64,000 bases of DNA from an uncultured Pseudomonadales bacterium (GCA_951813515.1 OX638346.1:3031617-3095616), one strand, 5' to 3'; counted from the stretch's first letter, positions 26,221-35,602 are shown. The notes: a model not told the origin generated them from the sequence alone. A program made the numbers and translations.

Positions 26221-28848
26221 CTATCTTCCGGCCCGTTTCTGTTGTGAGGGTCGCGACGAAGCGTTGTCTAGCGTTTGAAGCACCTGCTCAACATTGGCAT
26301 GGCGGAAATTTGCCTCCCGGCCAACCGCTCGCTGCCTGGTCTGCGCGCTCCGAATTCTTTCTCGCCAAGGACTCAACGATTCGGTTGCAGCGAGGACTTC
26401 CAGAGCTTCCGATGCTTCGGTCGACGCAATCGCCGAGAGTCTTCCTATAAGAAGTTCCACCAGCTCGGCTATCTCCATCTTCTCGGTGGCGATGAGTGCG
26501 CCAACTCCGGTCATGGGGCTCGAGGGCCTGTACGAACGCCCCAAAGATCGGATCAGGAGATCAAGTTCGGGCACATTCCACTTTCCAATCCACACTGCAT
26601 TGCCGTCGGAAGCAAGGTGCGAGGCGACGTGACGGACCCGTCTTTCGCCCCCTCCTGAGATCTCATTCTGCAATCGACTGGTGAACGCCGCCGGCTCCAC
26701 CAGCAATCCGGTGCAGCACCAGCAAATGCGTTGCGCCACGTCCATGCTTCGGATTGCCATTTTCCGATTGATGAATTGAACAAGTTCCTCCGCGGGACAA
26801 TGCCGAATCGCCGCCCGGAGCATGTGCTTCAGCGCGGGAAGTTGTCTCGACGTGGCACGTGGGGGGAATGATCGAAGTAACTGTAGTATCGCCAATGCGG
26901 CCACGGCAGCGTGTTGGTCATCGGCAAGTTCGGACAGTGTCGGGTGATCCACAATTTTCCGAGTCCAGCTTTGCCGAACCGTTCGGACGAGGATGTCCGC
27001 AACCAGGTCGGGTCGCTGCGACACGATTGAGGCGTACCACTCGATCTTCCCCGCCGGACGCAACCTGTTGAAATGGATGGTGAGCGCAAGGCGCATCTGT
27101 CTTTCGTCGAGTTCTGCGGGATCGAGTTCTTCCAGCCCAGCCATGAAAGGACAACTCAGATAGTGCACCTCGCCCTTTGATGCGAGCCGGACAATCTCGG
27201 ACTCTTCGGGCAGGTCGCTGCGAACGGTTGTTGAGCGAAAGGCCGCAATGACCGTGTCAACGAGTTCCCCGTCGCCTTCCAGCAGGTTCAGCAGTCGGCT
27301 TCCTGGCGTGTCGCCCTCGGCGTCGATGTAGTCGCCGAAGTACGCGGTAGCCAGGTGATGGAGAAGTGCAGGCGGCGCCCGGTTCTCCCGCAGGAAGGGC
27401 GCCTGGGACGCAACATGGTTGTGCCAGGCTTCTCGACGCTGCCGTTCCCCGGCATCGTATTCTCGGCTTGGTTCGACGGTTGTAGCCACCCTTTGTTCTC
27501 GAACCTGTAAGTCGTCTCCTGCCCGTTCCCCAAGCGCCGGGCGTTCGACCAGTCGCGCATTGAGGAACTTATTGCCAACTTCTTCCGAATCAAACCAGTG
27601 TCGTGCCGGGACCGACAGGAACTCCTCGATAGAAATGCCATCGCGTCCAACGAGCAGCGACCGTTCGGGGTTGAAACGCTTCGCGAACTGCCCTCGACCA
27701 CTGAGATTGATGCCGCGTCCGTTGCTCTTTACTTCGATTGACACCAGTCTCCGTCCTCGCTCGAGGACGAAATCCACCTCGTGGTTTCCGCGACGCCAGT
27801 AGTAGAGACGGACTTCGGGCATGCCGGTGTTGTACAGGTGTGCGCCGACGGCGCTCTCTACGAGTCTTCCCCAGAAGGTTCGGTCCGCCTGGGCCTCTTC
27901 GAACGTGTATCCCGAATGCACAGCCATCAATCCGGTGTTCAGTACGTTCAGCTTCGGGCTCGACGCGCGCTGGCGCCGGGCCAGACCTTCGTACTTGGAA
28001 AGTCCCGCCACCAGTCCAGCCCTTTCCAGCAATTGCAGGTAGCGGGCCAACGTCGTCGTATTGCCTGCGTCGTCGAGCTGGCCGACCATCTTGCTATAGG
28101 CAAGAATCTCGCCGGAGAACTCGGCGCTCAGTTCGAACAGCCGCTTGAGTAGCGCGGGTTTGTCGATTCGGTCCATGGCTACGATGTCGCGCTCGATATT
28201 CGGCTCCACCAGCGCGCTCGCCACGTAGTCGCGCCAGCGGGGCTCTTCGTGAATGTACGGGGCAGCGCCCGGGTAGCCACCGAAGTAGACGTACTGCGGA
28301 AAGTCGAAACCGAACGCCGTTGCCATTTCCTGGAAGGACCAGTGCGCGAGCCTGATGGATTCGAAGCGCCCGGCAAGGCTCTCGGTAGTGCCCTTGTGCA
28401 TCAATAGAGGGCTGGAGCCGAGCAGCACGACGTGCAGGGCTCGACGTTCCCGGCGGTCGGCGTCCCACAGTCCTTTGACAGTCTCCGACCAGTTTGGAAT
28501 CTTCTGAATCTCGTCGAATACCAGGACGAAGCCACGTTGTGATCGAGCAGCTTGAATTCGCGCGCGCTCCCAGGCCTGCGCGACCCATCGGGAGTCGCGT
28601 TCACCTGAGAACGTGGCCCGAGTGAAGCTCGAGGGCGCATCGTCCGGCAGGTTTCGAATTCGGGGGAGGGCCAATGACTCCGGTTCATCAACCGGCAGGT
28701 ATAGACTGGGCTGGTCAAGATGCTCGAGGGTTTGGTCGACAAGGGTTGTCTTACCGCACTGCCGGGGCCCCGTGACGAAAGTCAGCCGCTGCGGTGACTC
28801 ATTGAGCCGGTCGAGGAGCGTAGAGACGTGTGCACGCTCGAAACTCAT
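26221..28848 (-). CDS. AAA ATPase/DUF4143 protein with large helical C-terminal extension
   Basis: The first 415 residues or so follow the AAA_14 plus DUF4143 layout. Walker A is GPRQCGKTTL (near residue 27) and Walker B is VLVFDEIQKIP (near 112). A winged-helix-like middle follows, then a PD-(D/E)xK-like segment (NHEVDFVLERGRRLVSIEVK) ending near GRDGISIEEFLSVPARHW. Members normally stop there, at about 400 residues. This one continues for some 450 more, beginning ERQRREAWHNHV and RENRAPPALLHHLATAYFGD, all predicted helical. From memory this tail resembles C-terminal regions of NACHT/STAND proteins, which needs a search. The promoter overlaps a 38-base palindrome directly upstream. Confidence 0.8.
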   Translation of the reverse strand: MSFERAHVSTLLDRLNESPQRLTFVTGPRQCGKTTLVDQTLEHLDQPSLYLPVDEPESLALPRIRNLPDDAPSSFTRATFSGERDSRWVAQAWERARIQAARSQRGFVLVFDEIQKIPNWSETVKGLWDADRRERRALHVVLLGSSPLLMHKGTTESLAGRFESIRLAHWSFQEMATAFGFDFPQYVYFGGYPGAAPYIHEEPRWRDYVASALVEPNIERDIVAMDRIDKPALLKRLFELSAEFSGEILAYSKMVGQLDDAGNTTTLARYLQLLERAGLVAGLSKYEGLARRQRASSPKLNVLNTGLMAVHSGYTFEEAQADRTFWGRLVESAVGAHLYNTGMPEVRLYYWRRGNHEVDFVLERGRRLVSIEVKSNGRGINLSGRGQFAKRFNPERSLLVGRDGISIEEFLSVPARHWFDSEEVGNKFLNARLVERPALGERAGDDLQVREQRVATTVEPSREYDAGERQRREAWHNHVASQAPFLRENRAPPALLHHLATAYFGDYIDAEGDTPGSRLLNLLEGDGELVDTVIAAFRSTTVRSDLPEESEIVRLASKGEVHYLSCPFMAGLEELDPAELDERQMRLALTIHFNRLRPAGKIEWYASIVSQRPDLVADILVRTVRQSWTRKIVDHPTLSELADDQHAAVAALAILQLLRSFPPRATSRQLPALKHMLRAAIRHCPAEELVQFINRKMAIRSMDVAQRICWCCTGLLVEPAAFTSRLQNEISGGGERRVRHVASHLASDGNAVWIGKWNVPELDLLIRSLGRSYRPSSPMTGVGALIATEKMEIAELVELLIGRLSAIASTEASEALEVLAATESLSPWRERIRSAQTRQRAVGREANFRHANVEQVLQTLDNASSRPSQQKRAGR

Positions 28849-28850
28849 CG

Positions 28851-28888
28851 TGTTACATTATTGAGTAAATTAACTCAATAATGTAACA
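28851..28888. promoter_or_regulatory. 38-base near-perfect palindrome, probable operator
   Basis: Two 16-base arms, TGTTACATTATTGAGT and its exact reverse complement, flank AAATTA. The element ends two bases before the start codon of the DUF4143 ATPase gene and overlaps the predicted -10 box. It is AT-rich in a GC-rich neighbourhood. It could bind a dimeric repressor, possibly autoregulatory, or form a hairpin at the mRNA 5' end. Confidence 0.85.
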
Positions 28889-28908
28889 GGTAGCGACGTG
28901 AGATTCAA
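28880..28908 (-). promoter_or_regulatory. Predicted sigma-70 promoter of the DUF4143 ATPase gene
   Basis: On the minus strand TTGAAT (28903-28908) and TACATT (28880-28885) are separated by 17 bases. The -10 box lies in one arm of the palindrome, so a bound protein would block initiation. The transcript would begin inside the palindrome, leaving a leader of about 25 bases. Confidence 0.45.
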
Positions 28909-28931
28909 TTTGGGTCTGCGTTCAGCGATCA

Positions 28932-29924
28932 ATGGCGAATGGCAGGGTGATGCTCAAGGTCACGAAAGAAGAAAACGTCAGTGGCGACCGGAAGGCCGCC
29001 AGCCAGGGCTTCGGTCGTGTCAACGCCGGGTTCGCGGTGCATTTCGAGCCGGAAGGGCAGCGGGACGCCGCCTGTGACTATTTCGAGAAGCACGGGTTCG
29101 TTGCTCTGGACAATTGCCTGATTCCGGCGGAGATTGGGCATCTGAACGAGTTCTACGACCGCACGCAACGCGAGCGGCCGGAAGCCTGGGGCCTCTCCGG
29201 CGAAAGGAAGTACTTCCAAAGAAATGCGGGCATCATGTTTTCGCAGCCGCTGCTCGACCATCCGGAACTCGATCCCTACACCCGGCACCCGCGCTCCTAC
29301 CCGGTAGTCGCCCGGATCTTGGGAGGCGAAGAACGCGTCCGCTTCAGCGAGTTCAACTTCCGTGAAACACCGGTCGATGCGGGCAAGGGCGGCATGAATT
29401 TTCATCATGACAAGGCCGCTCCCGATCGTTTCGAACGGCGACCGTACAATCCCTGCGACTGGTTGTGCGCCATTCACTACCTGACCGACGTGGATCCGAC
29501 GACGCCGGCCTTCTGTGTCGTCCCGAACAGCAACCGCTACGTTACGCTCGGGGACGCGTTCGAGGGACTGGGCTCGGATTATCACGAGGTTCCAGTCTAC
29601 GGACGGGCGGGAACCTGCGTGCTGTATGACACCGCGATCTTCCATACTCGGCTGGACGGCGACGGCAGCAAGCGCCGCCGTACCTGGCATCAATACTATG
29701 CGCGCGGGGGCTGGCTCACGAGTTGGCTGCCGGGGGTCGGCAAATACCGACGCCAACCCTCGCCTGTCCTGACCGACTGGAACCTGTTTCCGGAACGCCT
29801 GGCGCTGCATCCGGACCCCGGGAAACGGCTGTTCTTTTCCCACTGGAACACCGCCCAGTGCGAGTGGGTCGCATCCGGATTCGATCCGGAAGTGCGCCGT
29901 TTGACGCCGCGTGGCGAGTATTGA
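28932..29924 (+). CDS. Phytanoyl-CoA dioxygenase (PhyH) family protein, 1
   Basis: The 330-residue protein belongs to the Fe(II)/2-oxoglutarate PhyH family. The iron-binding HxD is visible in MNFHHDKAAPD, the distal His in AIFHTRLDGD, and the 2-oxoglutarate-binding Arg probably in the following KRRRTWHQYYARGG. PhyH enzymes hydroxylate many small molecules, and the substrate is unknown. It is on the plus strand, facing the end of the 17-gene minus-strand block. ATG 28950 is an alternative start. Confidence 0.85.
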   Translation: MANGRVMLKVTKEENVSGDRKAASQGFGRVNAGFAVHFEPEGQRDAACDYFEKHGFVALDNCLIPAEIGHLNEFYDRTQRERPEAWGLSGERKYFQRNAGIMFSQPLLDHPELDPYTRHPRSYPVVARILGGEERVRFSEFNFRETPVDAGKGGMNFHHDKAAPDRFERRPYNPCDWLCAIHYLTDVDPTTPAFCVVPNSNRYVTLGDAFEGLGSDYHEVPVYGRAGTCVLYDTAIFHTRLDGDGSKRRRTWHQYYARGGWLTSWLPGVGKYRRQPSPVLTDWNLFPERLALHPDPGKRLFFSHWNTAQCEWVASGFDPEVRRLTPRGEY

Positions 29925-29944
29925 GAGCCCCGAAAGGGACTCTC
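29923..29944. terminator. Terminator-like hairpin between convergent genes
   Basis: GAGAGCCCC-GAAA-GGGACTCTC forms a nine-pair stem with one mismatch and a GNRA-type loop. It overlaps the stop codon of the PhyH gene and lies three bases from the stop of the opposing gene. There is no T-run, so intrinsic termination is uncertain. Confidence 0.45.
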
Positions 29945-29946
29945 CC

Positions 29947-30450
29947 TCAGGCGTCGAGGGTGTAGCGAATCATCACGCGGGAACCGTCGACCAGGCCCTC
30001 CTGGAAACGGGGACCCCACCTGCTCCAACCGGTCTCCGCGTACTTGCTGCCCATTGACTCCAGGATGCCGGCGTGTACCGCGGCGTCGGTTTCGATCGCA
30101 GCCGTCGCCATGTATTCCGGCGCGTCCCGAAATGCACCGTCCGCCTCCGTCCAGACGCCGAAGTCACCGACCCAGATTCGGGCCCTGGCCAGGCCCTGCC
30201 GCACCGCCTGGGCGCGCCAGGCGTCGGGGGGCGTCACGACGTAGACGTTGCCGGCGTCGTAGGCGAACCAGATTTCGGCCTTGCACCGGCTTTCGTCGCC
30301 ATTGCTCTTGATGGGCGTCAGGTATACCAGCCGGGAAGTGCGCAACTTGTCTTCGGCGGTCACGGTTCCGCTGGCCCAGGCAGCGCGAGTCAGCAAGGGA
30401 AAGGCTGGCGCCAGCGAGATGCCGGCGAGAATGGTTCTGCGCGTGGTCAT
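29947..30450 (-). CDS. Small exported protein with twin-arginine signal, possible flavin-type split barrel
   Basis: From the ATG at 30450 the 167-residue product starts MTTRRTILAGISLAPAFPLL, with a twin Arg and hydrophobic stretch that look like a Tat signal ending near RAAWASG. The rest (TPIKSNGDESRCKAEIWFAY, VVTPPDAWRAQAVRQGL) resembles FMN- or F420-binding split-barrel proteins in rhythm, but I cannot confirm this. It is the last gene of the long minus-strand block, 117 bases after the esterase gene, and could have its own promoter. Confidence 0.65.
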   Translation of the reverse strand: MTTRRTILAGISLAPAFPLLTRAAWASGTVTAEDKLRTSRLVYLTPIKSNGDESRCKAEIWFAYDAGNVYVVTPPDAWRAQAVRQGLARARIWVGDFGVWTEADGAFRDAPEYMATAAIETDAAVHAGILESMGSKYAETGWSRWGPRFQEGLVDGSRVMIRYTLDA

Positions 30451-30567
30451 GCGGACATCGTCTCTTGAGGGATACACGGAGTATTTATCGCAGATCCCAA
30501 CGCCGGACAAGAGAATCAATCGCTGGGACCAGTCGGCTGTTGTGCCGAAGCCCTCGTGCGTCGCCGC

Positions 30568-31443
30568 TCACTCCCAATCCGCCGCCCGCCGCAGCGACTC
30601 CGCGTGATAGTCGAACCACACGTCCCGGTACCTGTCGATCATCGGTTTCTTCCTGTGGCCCAGGCCTTCGATTTCCATGTACGTGTGGTCCACGTCAGCC
30701 TCCAGCAAGGCCTGGTGGAAGTCCCTCACGGTGGCCAGGTGGCCCATGTCTTGTGTCCCGCACCACATCTGGATGCGCAGTTTGCCCCTGATATCTTGCA
30801 GGTTTTTCCTGAGCAGTTCGTAGGCATCGTTGTCGATGTAGTTCTGCCGGTCGGGGCCGAGGTAGTTGTTGGGGTAGTCCGGCGCCGACGGGTCGAAGTG
30901 CGCAAGGGTGCGCGGCACGTTCCCCGCCAGGTTGAACAGCGAGCAAAACAGGTTCGGGTACTTCATCGCCAGGCGCGTTGCCCCGCGGCCCCCCATGCTG
31001 TGTCCTTCGATACACCGCCCCTTGCGCGCGCCGATCGTGGGCCAGGTCGCGTCGATGTGGGGAATCAGTTCGCGAATGATGAGCGTCTCGCTCTGGAAGC
31101 GTCCATCGTGGGAATCCTTGTAGAACGTGCGCATGCCGCCGTTGGGAAGCACTGCGATCATGGCCGGCCAGCGCCCCTCGCGGATGCCCGCGTCGAGCAC
31201 CCTCACGTCGTCGAAACCGTGCAACTCGTTGTCGCCGGCGCCATGCAGGTTGTAGATCACCGGGTAACGCCTGTCCGCCCGGGGGTCGTAGCCGGGGGGC
31301 AGGTAGATGCAGTAGCCCACGTCGGTTTGGTGCGCCCTGGAGTAGAAGGTGTGATGCGTCACGCCATCCGGCAGCTGGTCCTCGGGCTTGTTGACCCAGA
31401 CTGCCGAAGGACCGGTCGGTTGTTGTCGTGGCGTGAAGACCAT
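30568..31443 (-). CDS. Alpha/beta-hydrolase esterase (esterase D/PHB depolymerase-like)
   Basis: The 291-residue protein has the nucleophile elbow GHSMGGRGATRLA, an N-terminal oxyanion region (YLPPGYDPRADRRYPVIYNL) and a late catalytic His region (EIEGLGHRKKPM). It should cleave acyl or aryl esters. No signal peptide is evident. It starts two bases after the stop of the solute-binding protein gene, so it is in the same operon. Confidence 0.85.
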   Translation of the reverse strand: MVFTPRQQPTGPSAVWVNKPEDQLPDGVTHHTFYSRAHQTDVGYCIYLPPGYDPRADRRYPVIYNLHGAGDNELHGFDDVRVLDAGIREGRWPAMIAVLPNGGMRTFYKDSHDGRFQSETLIIRELIPHIDATWPTIGARKGRCIEGHSMGGRGATRLAMKYPNLFCSLFNLAGNVPRTLAHFDPSAPDYPNNYLGPDRQNYIDNDAYELLRKNLQDIRGKLRIQMWCGTQDMGHLATVRDFHQALLEADVDHTYMEIEGLGHRKKPMIDRYRDVWFDYHAESLRRAADWE

Positions 31444-31445
31444 CG

Positions 31446-33311
31446 CTATTTCCCCGCCGGTCTCAGCCTTCGGGCTTTATCCGGATCGATCCACCAACTG
31501 TCCAGGAGGCGCACGGCGCTGCCTACCAGGTACTCGTACTTCGCCACCGCCTCGTGCTCCGGCCTTTCAAACTTGTCCCAGCGCACGAATCGCTCCTCGT
31601 CGGGGATGTGCAGCGGGATGTGATAGAAGCCCCACAGCAACACGCGATCGAGCGCGTGGCAGGCGGTCATCGCTTGTTCGATTGTTGCCGCCTCTTGCTC
31701 CGCTTTCTCGATGAGCGCATCGACGATGGGATCGCGCAATCCCGCCATGTTCCCGCCCAGTTCCAGGTCCGCCGTGCCGGAGCCGAAGTAACTCTGCAGT
31801 TCCCCCAGCGGCGGATTCAGGAAGTCGTGCCCCCTGACATATGCATCGAAATTGCGTGCGCGCAGGTGGTTTACCCACGCCACGTTCTCCAGCAGTCGCA
31901 GCCGCGCGTCTATGCCGAGTGTCTTCAGGGACTCGATGTACGGCAGCAGGAGGCGACGCTGGGACGGGTTCTGGGTCGTCAATTCCAGTTCGAACTGCTG
32001 CCCGGCGGCATTGACCAGGCGTCCTTCCAGTATCGTCCAGCCGGCATCGGCAAGCAGGTCGCGCGCCCGTTCTAGGGCCGAGCGGTGCATTCCGGCGCCG
32101 TTCGAGGCCGGTAGCTCGAATGCCTCGGTAAAGACCCGCTCCGGCAGACGGTCGCGGTAGGGGGCAAGCAGGGCGAGTTCGGCTTGCGAGGGAAGTCCGC
32201 TCGAAGCAAAAGACGAGTTGGCGAAGTAGCTCGTCGCCCGCCGCTGTGATCCGTATTGAAAGACCCGGTTCTGCCACTCGAAATCCAGCGCCAGTGTCAG
32301 CGCCTCGCGGACCCGCACATCCTGGAATCTCTCGCGATCGAGATTCAGTACGATCGCCGACGCGAGGCCGATGAATTTCTGCAGGGAACGCGTTTCCATG
32401 ATGAGCGATCCCGCTTCCACCGCCGGGATATCGTAGGACGAATTCCAATGCCGAATATCGGATTCGAAGTAGATGTCGAACAGCCCCTTGCGAATGGCCT
32501 CCCTGGCCACCGTCGCATCGCGATAGACGTCGTACTGGATGACATCGAAGTTGTATCGACCGCGGTTTACCGGGATGTCCCGTCCCCAGTAGTCATGAAC
32601 GCGTTCGTAACGGACAAAGCCACTATCGAAGTCGACCACCCGATAGGGACCGCTACCCACCGGCGGCACCAGCGCGCGGGTGGAGTCCCTGCCCGCGTAA
32701 TAGTGCGCCGGCCGGATGGGGAACCAGGTCAGCGCCACCAGGTTCGAATTGGTGAACACCCCCCGGTGATGGACGACCAACTCCTTGTCGTTGACTATCT
32801 CCAGCGATTCGATCCACGACTGCAGGTAGACCTTGCCGAAGGGGAGCTTCAACAGTTCGTCATGGGAGAACTTCACATCCCTGGTCGTCACAGGCACGCC
32901 ATCGTGCCAGCGCGCCTTCTCGTGTATCCGGATGAAGACGGACTTCCCGTCCGCGGACAGCGCGACGCCATCGGCAAGCTGGCCGTATAGACCGGACAGT
33001 TCATCGGCCGAGCGGATCATCAGCCGGTCGACCGTCCTGCCGATGCCCTGTGCGCCCGGGACGCCCGTTCCCGGGACACCCGCGAAGTTGCGAATGGGCG
33101 TGGTGGTCGAGAGCTTCAGTTCGCCGCCCTTCGGCGCGTCGGGGTTGGCGTATTCGAAGTGCTCGAAATCGACGGGATACTTCAGTTCATGCAGCAGCGA
33201 GATGCCGTGCTGATAGGCCGGCTGTTCGGCCATGCACACGAGCGCCTGCAGCAGAACCACGCCGGGCAGGCAACGCTTGCGCAGCGAGGGCGATTTCAGG
33301 ACCGCCATCAT
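31446..33311 (-). CDS. Family 5 extracellular solute-binding protein (YejA-like)
   Basis: The 621-residue protein has a signal peptide (RKRCLPGVVLLQALVCMAEQ). The mature sequence follows the YejA branch of peptide/nickel/oligopeptide binding proteins: FEHFEYANPDAPKGGELKLS near the N-terminus, ARWHDGVPVTTRDVKFSHDE and a long lobe-2 region. It should capture a ligand in the periplasm and deliver it to an ABC permease, but no permease or ATPase of this class is in the window. Its start overlaps the CoA transferase stop by four bases. The ligand may be the substrate or a product of the surrounding pathway. Confidence 0.88.
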   Translation of the reverse strand: MMAVLKSPSLRKRCLPGVVLLQALVCMAEQPAYQHGISLLHELKYPVDFEHFEYANPDAPKGGELKLSTTTPIRNFAGVPGTGVPGAQGIGRTVDRLMIRSADELSGLYGQLADGVALSADGKSVFIRIHEKARWHDGVPVTTRDVKFSHDELLKLPFGKVYLQSWIESLEIVNDKELVVHHRGVFTNSNLVALTWFPIRPAHYYAGRDSTRALVPPVGSGPYRVVDFDSGFVRYERVHDYWGRDIPVNRGRYNFDVIQYDVYRDATVAREAIRKGLFDIYFESDIRHWNSSYDIPAVEAGSLIMETRSLQKFIGLASAIVLNLDRERFQDVRVREALTLALDFEWQNRVFQYGSQRRATSYFANSSFASSGLPSQAELALLAPYRDRLPERVFTEAFELPASNGAGMHRSALERARDLLADAGWTILEGRLVNAAGQQFELELTTQNPSQRRLLLPYIESLKTLGIDARLRLLENVAWVNHLRARNFDAYVRGHDFLNPPLGELQSYFGSGTADLELGGNMAGLRDPIVDALIEKAEQEAATIEQAMTACHALDRVLLWGFYHIPLHIPDEERFVRWDKFERPEHEAVAKYEYLVGSAVRLLDSWWIDPDKARRLRPAGK

Positions 33312-35602
33312 CGGGCGCTCAGGGGAACCGTGCCGGTCACGTCATCGATCACCAGGTCCGCAATCTCGTCAGACGACAGTCCGGCCTCGGCGCTTAGCAC
33401 TTCCTCGATGTGTTCTCCGAGCAGCGGGGCACGCGCATCAGGCGGCGGTACTGTTCCATTCAGGCGATACGGTTGTGCGGGATAGTGCAACACGCCGATC
33501 CCGGGGCGGTCCTGGGCGACAAATGCTTCCCGTGCCTCGAGGTGCGGATCGTGCAGGAGGTCGGGTCCGTTGAGCACGGCGCCGGCTGGAATGCCGGCGC
33601 GCTGCAGGTCATGCATGAGCGCGATCTTGTCGTGTCCGCTGATCCATCGGCCGAGCTTCGGTTGCAGGCCGGCGTCGCGATGGTGGATACCTGCCTTGTC
33701 ACAGAGCCGCTCAAGCTGGTCGTTCGTCTTGCAGGAAATGGCGATCCAGCCGTTGTCCCTGCACCGGAATGTCCCCTGCAGGGCGTAACCGGGATGCCTG
33801 TTGCCCCTTCGCCCCGGGTCGGTCTGCGCAAGCGACCACCCGGTCATCACGTCGCCGATATAGAGGTTGCAGGCTTCGATCTGGCTGAAATCGAGATGCT
33901 GACCCGTTCCGGTCCGCTCCCTGTGCCACAAGGCGGCTAGCACATCCACCGCGCCCATCACGCCTGCGAAGAGATCGCCTCCGGTCATCCCGGTGTATAG
34001 CGGCTCGCCGTCCTCGTAACCGGTGAGATGGCAGATCCCCGACATCTGCTCGGTAGACATCCCGAAGGCCACGTAGTCGCGCCAGGAAACATCGGCCCCG
34101 AACCCGGAAAGGGAGATCATGATCAGCTTCTGATTGATCTTGCGCAGTTCGTCGTAGGCGAGCCCAAACTCCCGCATCACCCGGGGCGTGTAGTTCTCGA
34201 TGACAATGTCGGCATCGCGCACCAGCGTTTTCACTATCGCAACACCGCGCGGATCCTTGAGGTTCAAGGTGACGTCGCGCTTGTTGCGGTTGACCCAGTT
34301 GAAGTAGGGCGACGTCTCCCAGGTCGGCACAGCGCCTGCCGTGTGCGCGCCGCTGCCCCGCCAGCCGTCGATGCGCTGGATGGACTCGACCTTGATCACG
34401 TCGGCGCCAGCGTCCGCCAGGATCTGTGCCAGGGAAGGGCCGGCGAAGAACATGGACAGATCAAGAACACGAAGGCCTTCCAGCGGCAGCGGATTCGGCT
34501 CTTTGCCTGCCGCGCGACTGTCAGCGGATGGTCCGGACTCTCGAAGTTCCTCGAGAATCTCTTGCGTATGCTCCCCGAGCAGCGGCGGTCGGGTGAGCTG
34601 GATCGACGCCAAGGTGGATTTGAACGGCACACCCGGCACCTTCACGGTCCCGCAGACCGGATGCTCGATTTCCTGGAAGAACTGGCGCTCACGATGGGGC
34701 TCGAGTTCGAAGAGGGTCGCCAGGTCGGCTACCAGGCCGAAGGGAATCCGATGCGCCTGGGCCTCGTGGAAAAGTTCGACCGCTGATCTGTCGCGTAATG
34801 CGGCCCGAAAGATCTCGCGGACCTCCTCGAGGCGCGCATCGGGGAACGCCCAATGGATGTCCCGGTAGTGCGCGTTCAATGCGATGTCTTCGCGGCCGAG
34901 AAACGCACACAGCATGCGCCACTGTGGCTGCGTCAGCGCATTCAGGCCGATATGACCGTCCCGAGTGGGCAGCATGTAGCCGGCACCGGCGCCGGCGCCC
35001 ACGCTCGAATAGCGCTCCACGATGATGTTGCGATATTCGAAACGCAGGCTCGGGATCTGCGCGCCGCAGAGCACGGCCTGCTGGACGCTGGCCTCCACGT
35101 GATCGCCGCCACCGTGGCGGGCTCGACCGAGAACGGCCAGCAGGGTTGCCGCAGCCGCGTAGGCGCCGCCGAGCGTTTCGGCGATGGCGCCCCCCACCTG
35201 CAAGGGTTCGCGCTCGGGAACCCCGCACAGATGCGTCCATCCTCCCAGGGCGCAGGCGATGAGATGGGAACTCCGGAACCCGGCGTAGGGTCCGTCGTCG
35301 CCGAAACCGGTCACCGAAGTGAACACCGCGGTCGGGTTCCAGGCGTGGATCTCGGCGTAGCCAATTCCTGAATTGTGCAGTCGCTCGCAGCCGATGATCA
35401 CATCAAAACGCTTCACGAGAGCCGCGAGCGTCGCCCGGCCCGCTGGTGCGGTGATGTCGAGCGCAATGCTGCGTTTGCCCGTGTTCAGGAAGAAAAAGCT
35501 GGCGCTTCGCTCGATGTCCGGATCGTCGTCCGGGAAGGGGCCGAACGTGCGGCTGATGTCTCCGCTATCCGGTCGCTCGACCTTGACCGTATCGGCGCCC
35601 AA
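33308..35602 (-). CDS. Family III CoA transferase, two fused CaiB/BaiF domains (5' end frameshifted)
   Basis: The open frame encodes 764 residues with two CaiB-type modules. The second opens with PLPLEGLRVLDLSMFFAGPS, followed by ADAGADVIKVES. The first begins abruptly at MGADTVKVERPDSGD, so its nucleotide-binding start is missing from this frame. The missing part is encoded just upstream in another frame (see 35603-35708). Family III enzymes move CoA between carboxylic acids, and two tandem domains in one chain may replace the usual homodimer. If the frameshift is real, the protein lacks roughly its first 35 residues. Confidence 0.82.
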   Translation of the reverse strand: MGADTVKVERPDSGDISRTFGPFPDDDPDIERSASFFFLNTGKRSIALDITAPAGRATLAALVKRFDVIIGCERLHNSGIGYAEIHAWNPTAVFTSVTGFGDDGPYAGFRSSHLIACALGGWTHLCGVPEREPLQVGGAIAETLGGAYAAAATLLAVLGRARHGGGDHVEASVQQAVLCGAQIPSLRFEYRNIIVERYSSVGAGAGAGYMLPTRDGHIGLNALTQPQWRMLCAFLGREDIALNAHYRDIHWAFPDARLEEVREIFRAALRDRSAVELFHEAQAHRIPFGLVADLATLFELEPHRERQFFQEIEHPVCGTVKVPGVPFKSTLASIQLTRPPLLGEHTQEILEELRESGPSADSRAAGKEPNPLPLEGLRVLDLSMFFAGPSLAQILADAGADVIKVESIQRIDGWRGSGAHTAGAVPTWETSPYFNWVNRNKRDVTLNLKDPRGVAIVKTLVRDADIVIENYTPRVMREFGLAYDELRKINQKLIMISLSGFGADVSWRDYVAFGMSTEQMSGICHLTGYEDGEPLYTGMTGGDLFAGVMGAVDVLAALWHRERTGTGQHLDFSQIEACNLYIGDVMTGWSLAQTDPGRRGNRHPGYALQGTFRCRDNGWIAISCKTNDQLERLCDKAGIHHRDAGLQPKLGRWISGHDKIALMHDLQRAGIPAGAVLNGPDLLHDPHLEAREAFVAQDRPGIGVLHYPAQPYRLNGTVPPPDARAPLLGEHIEEVLSAEAGLSSDEIADLVIDDVTGTVPLSAR

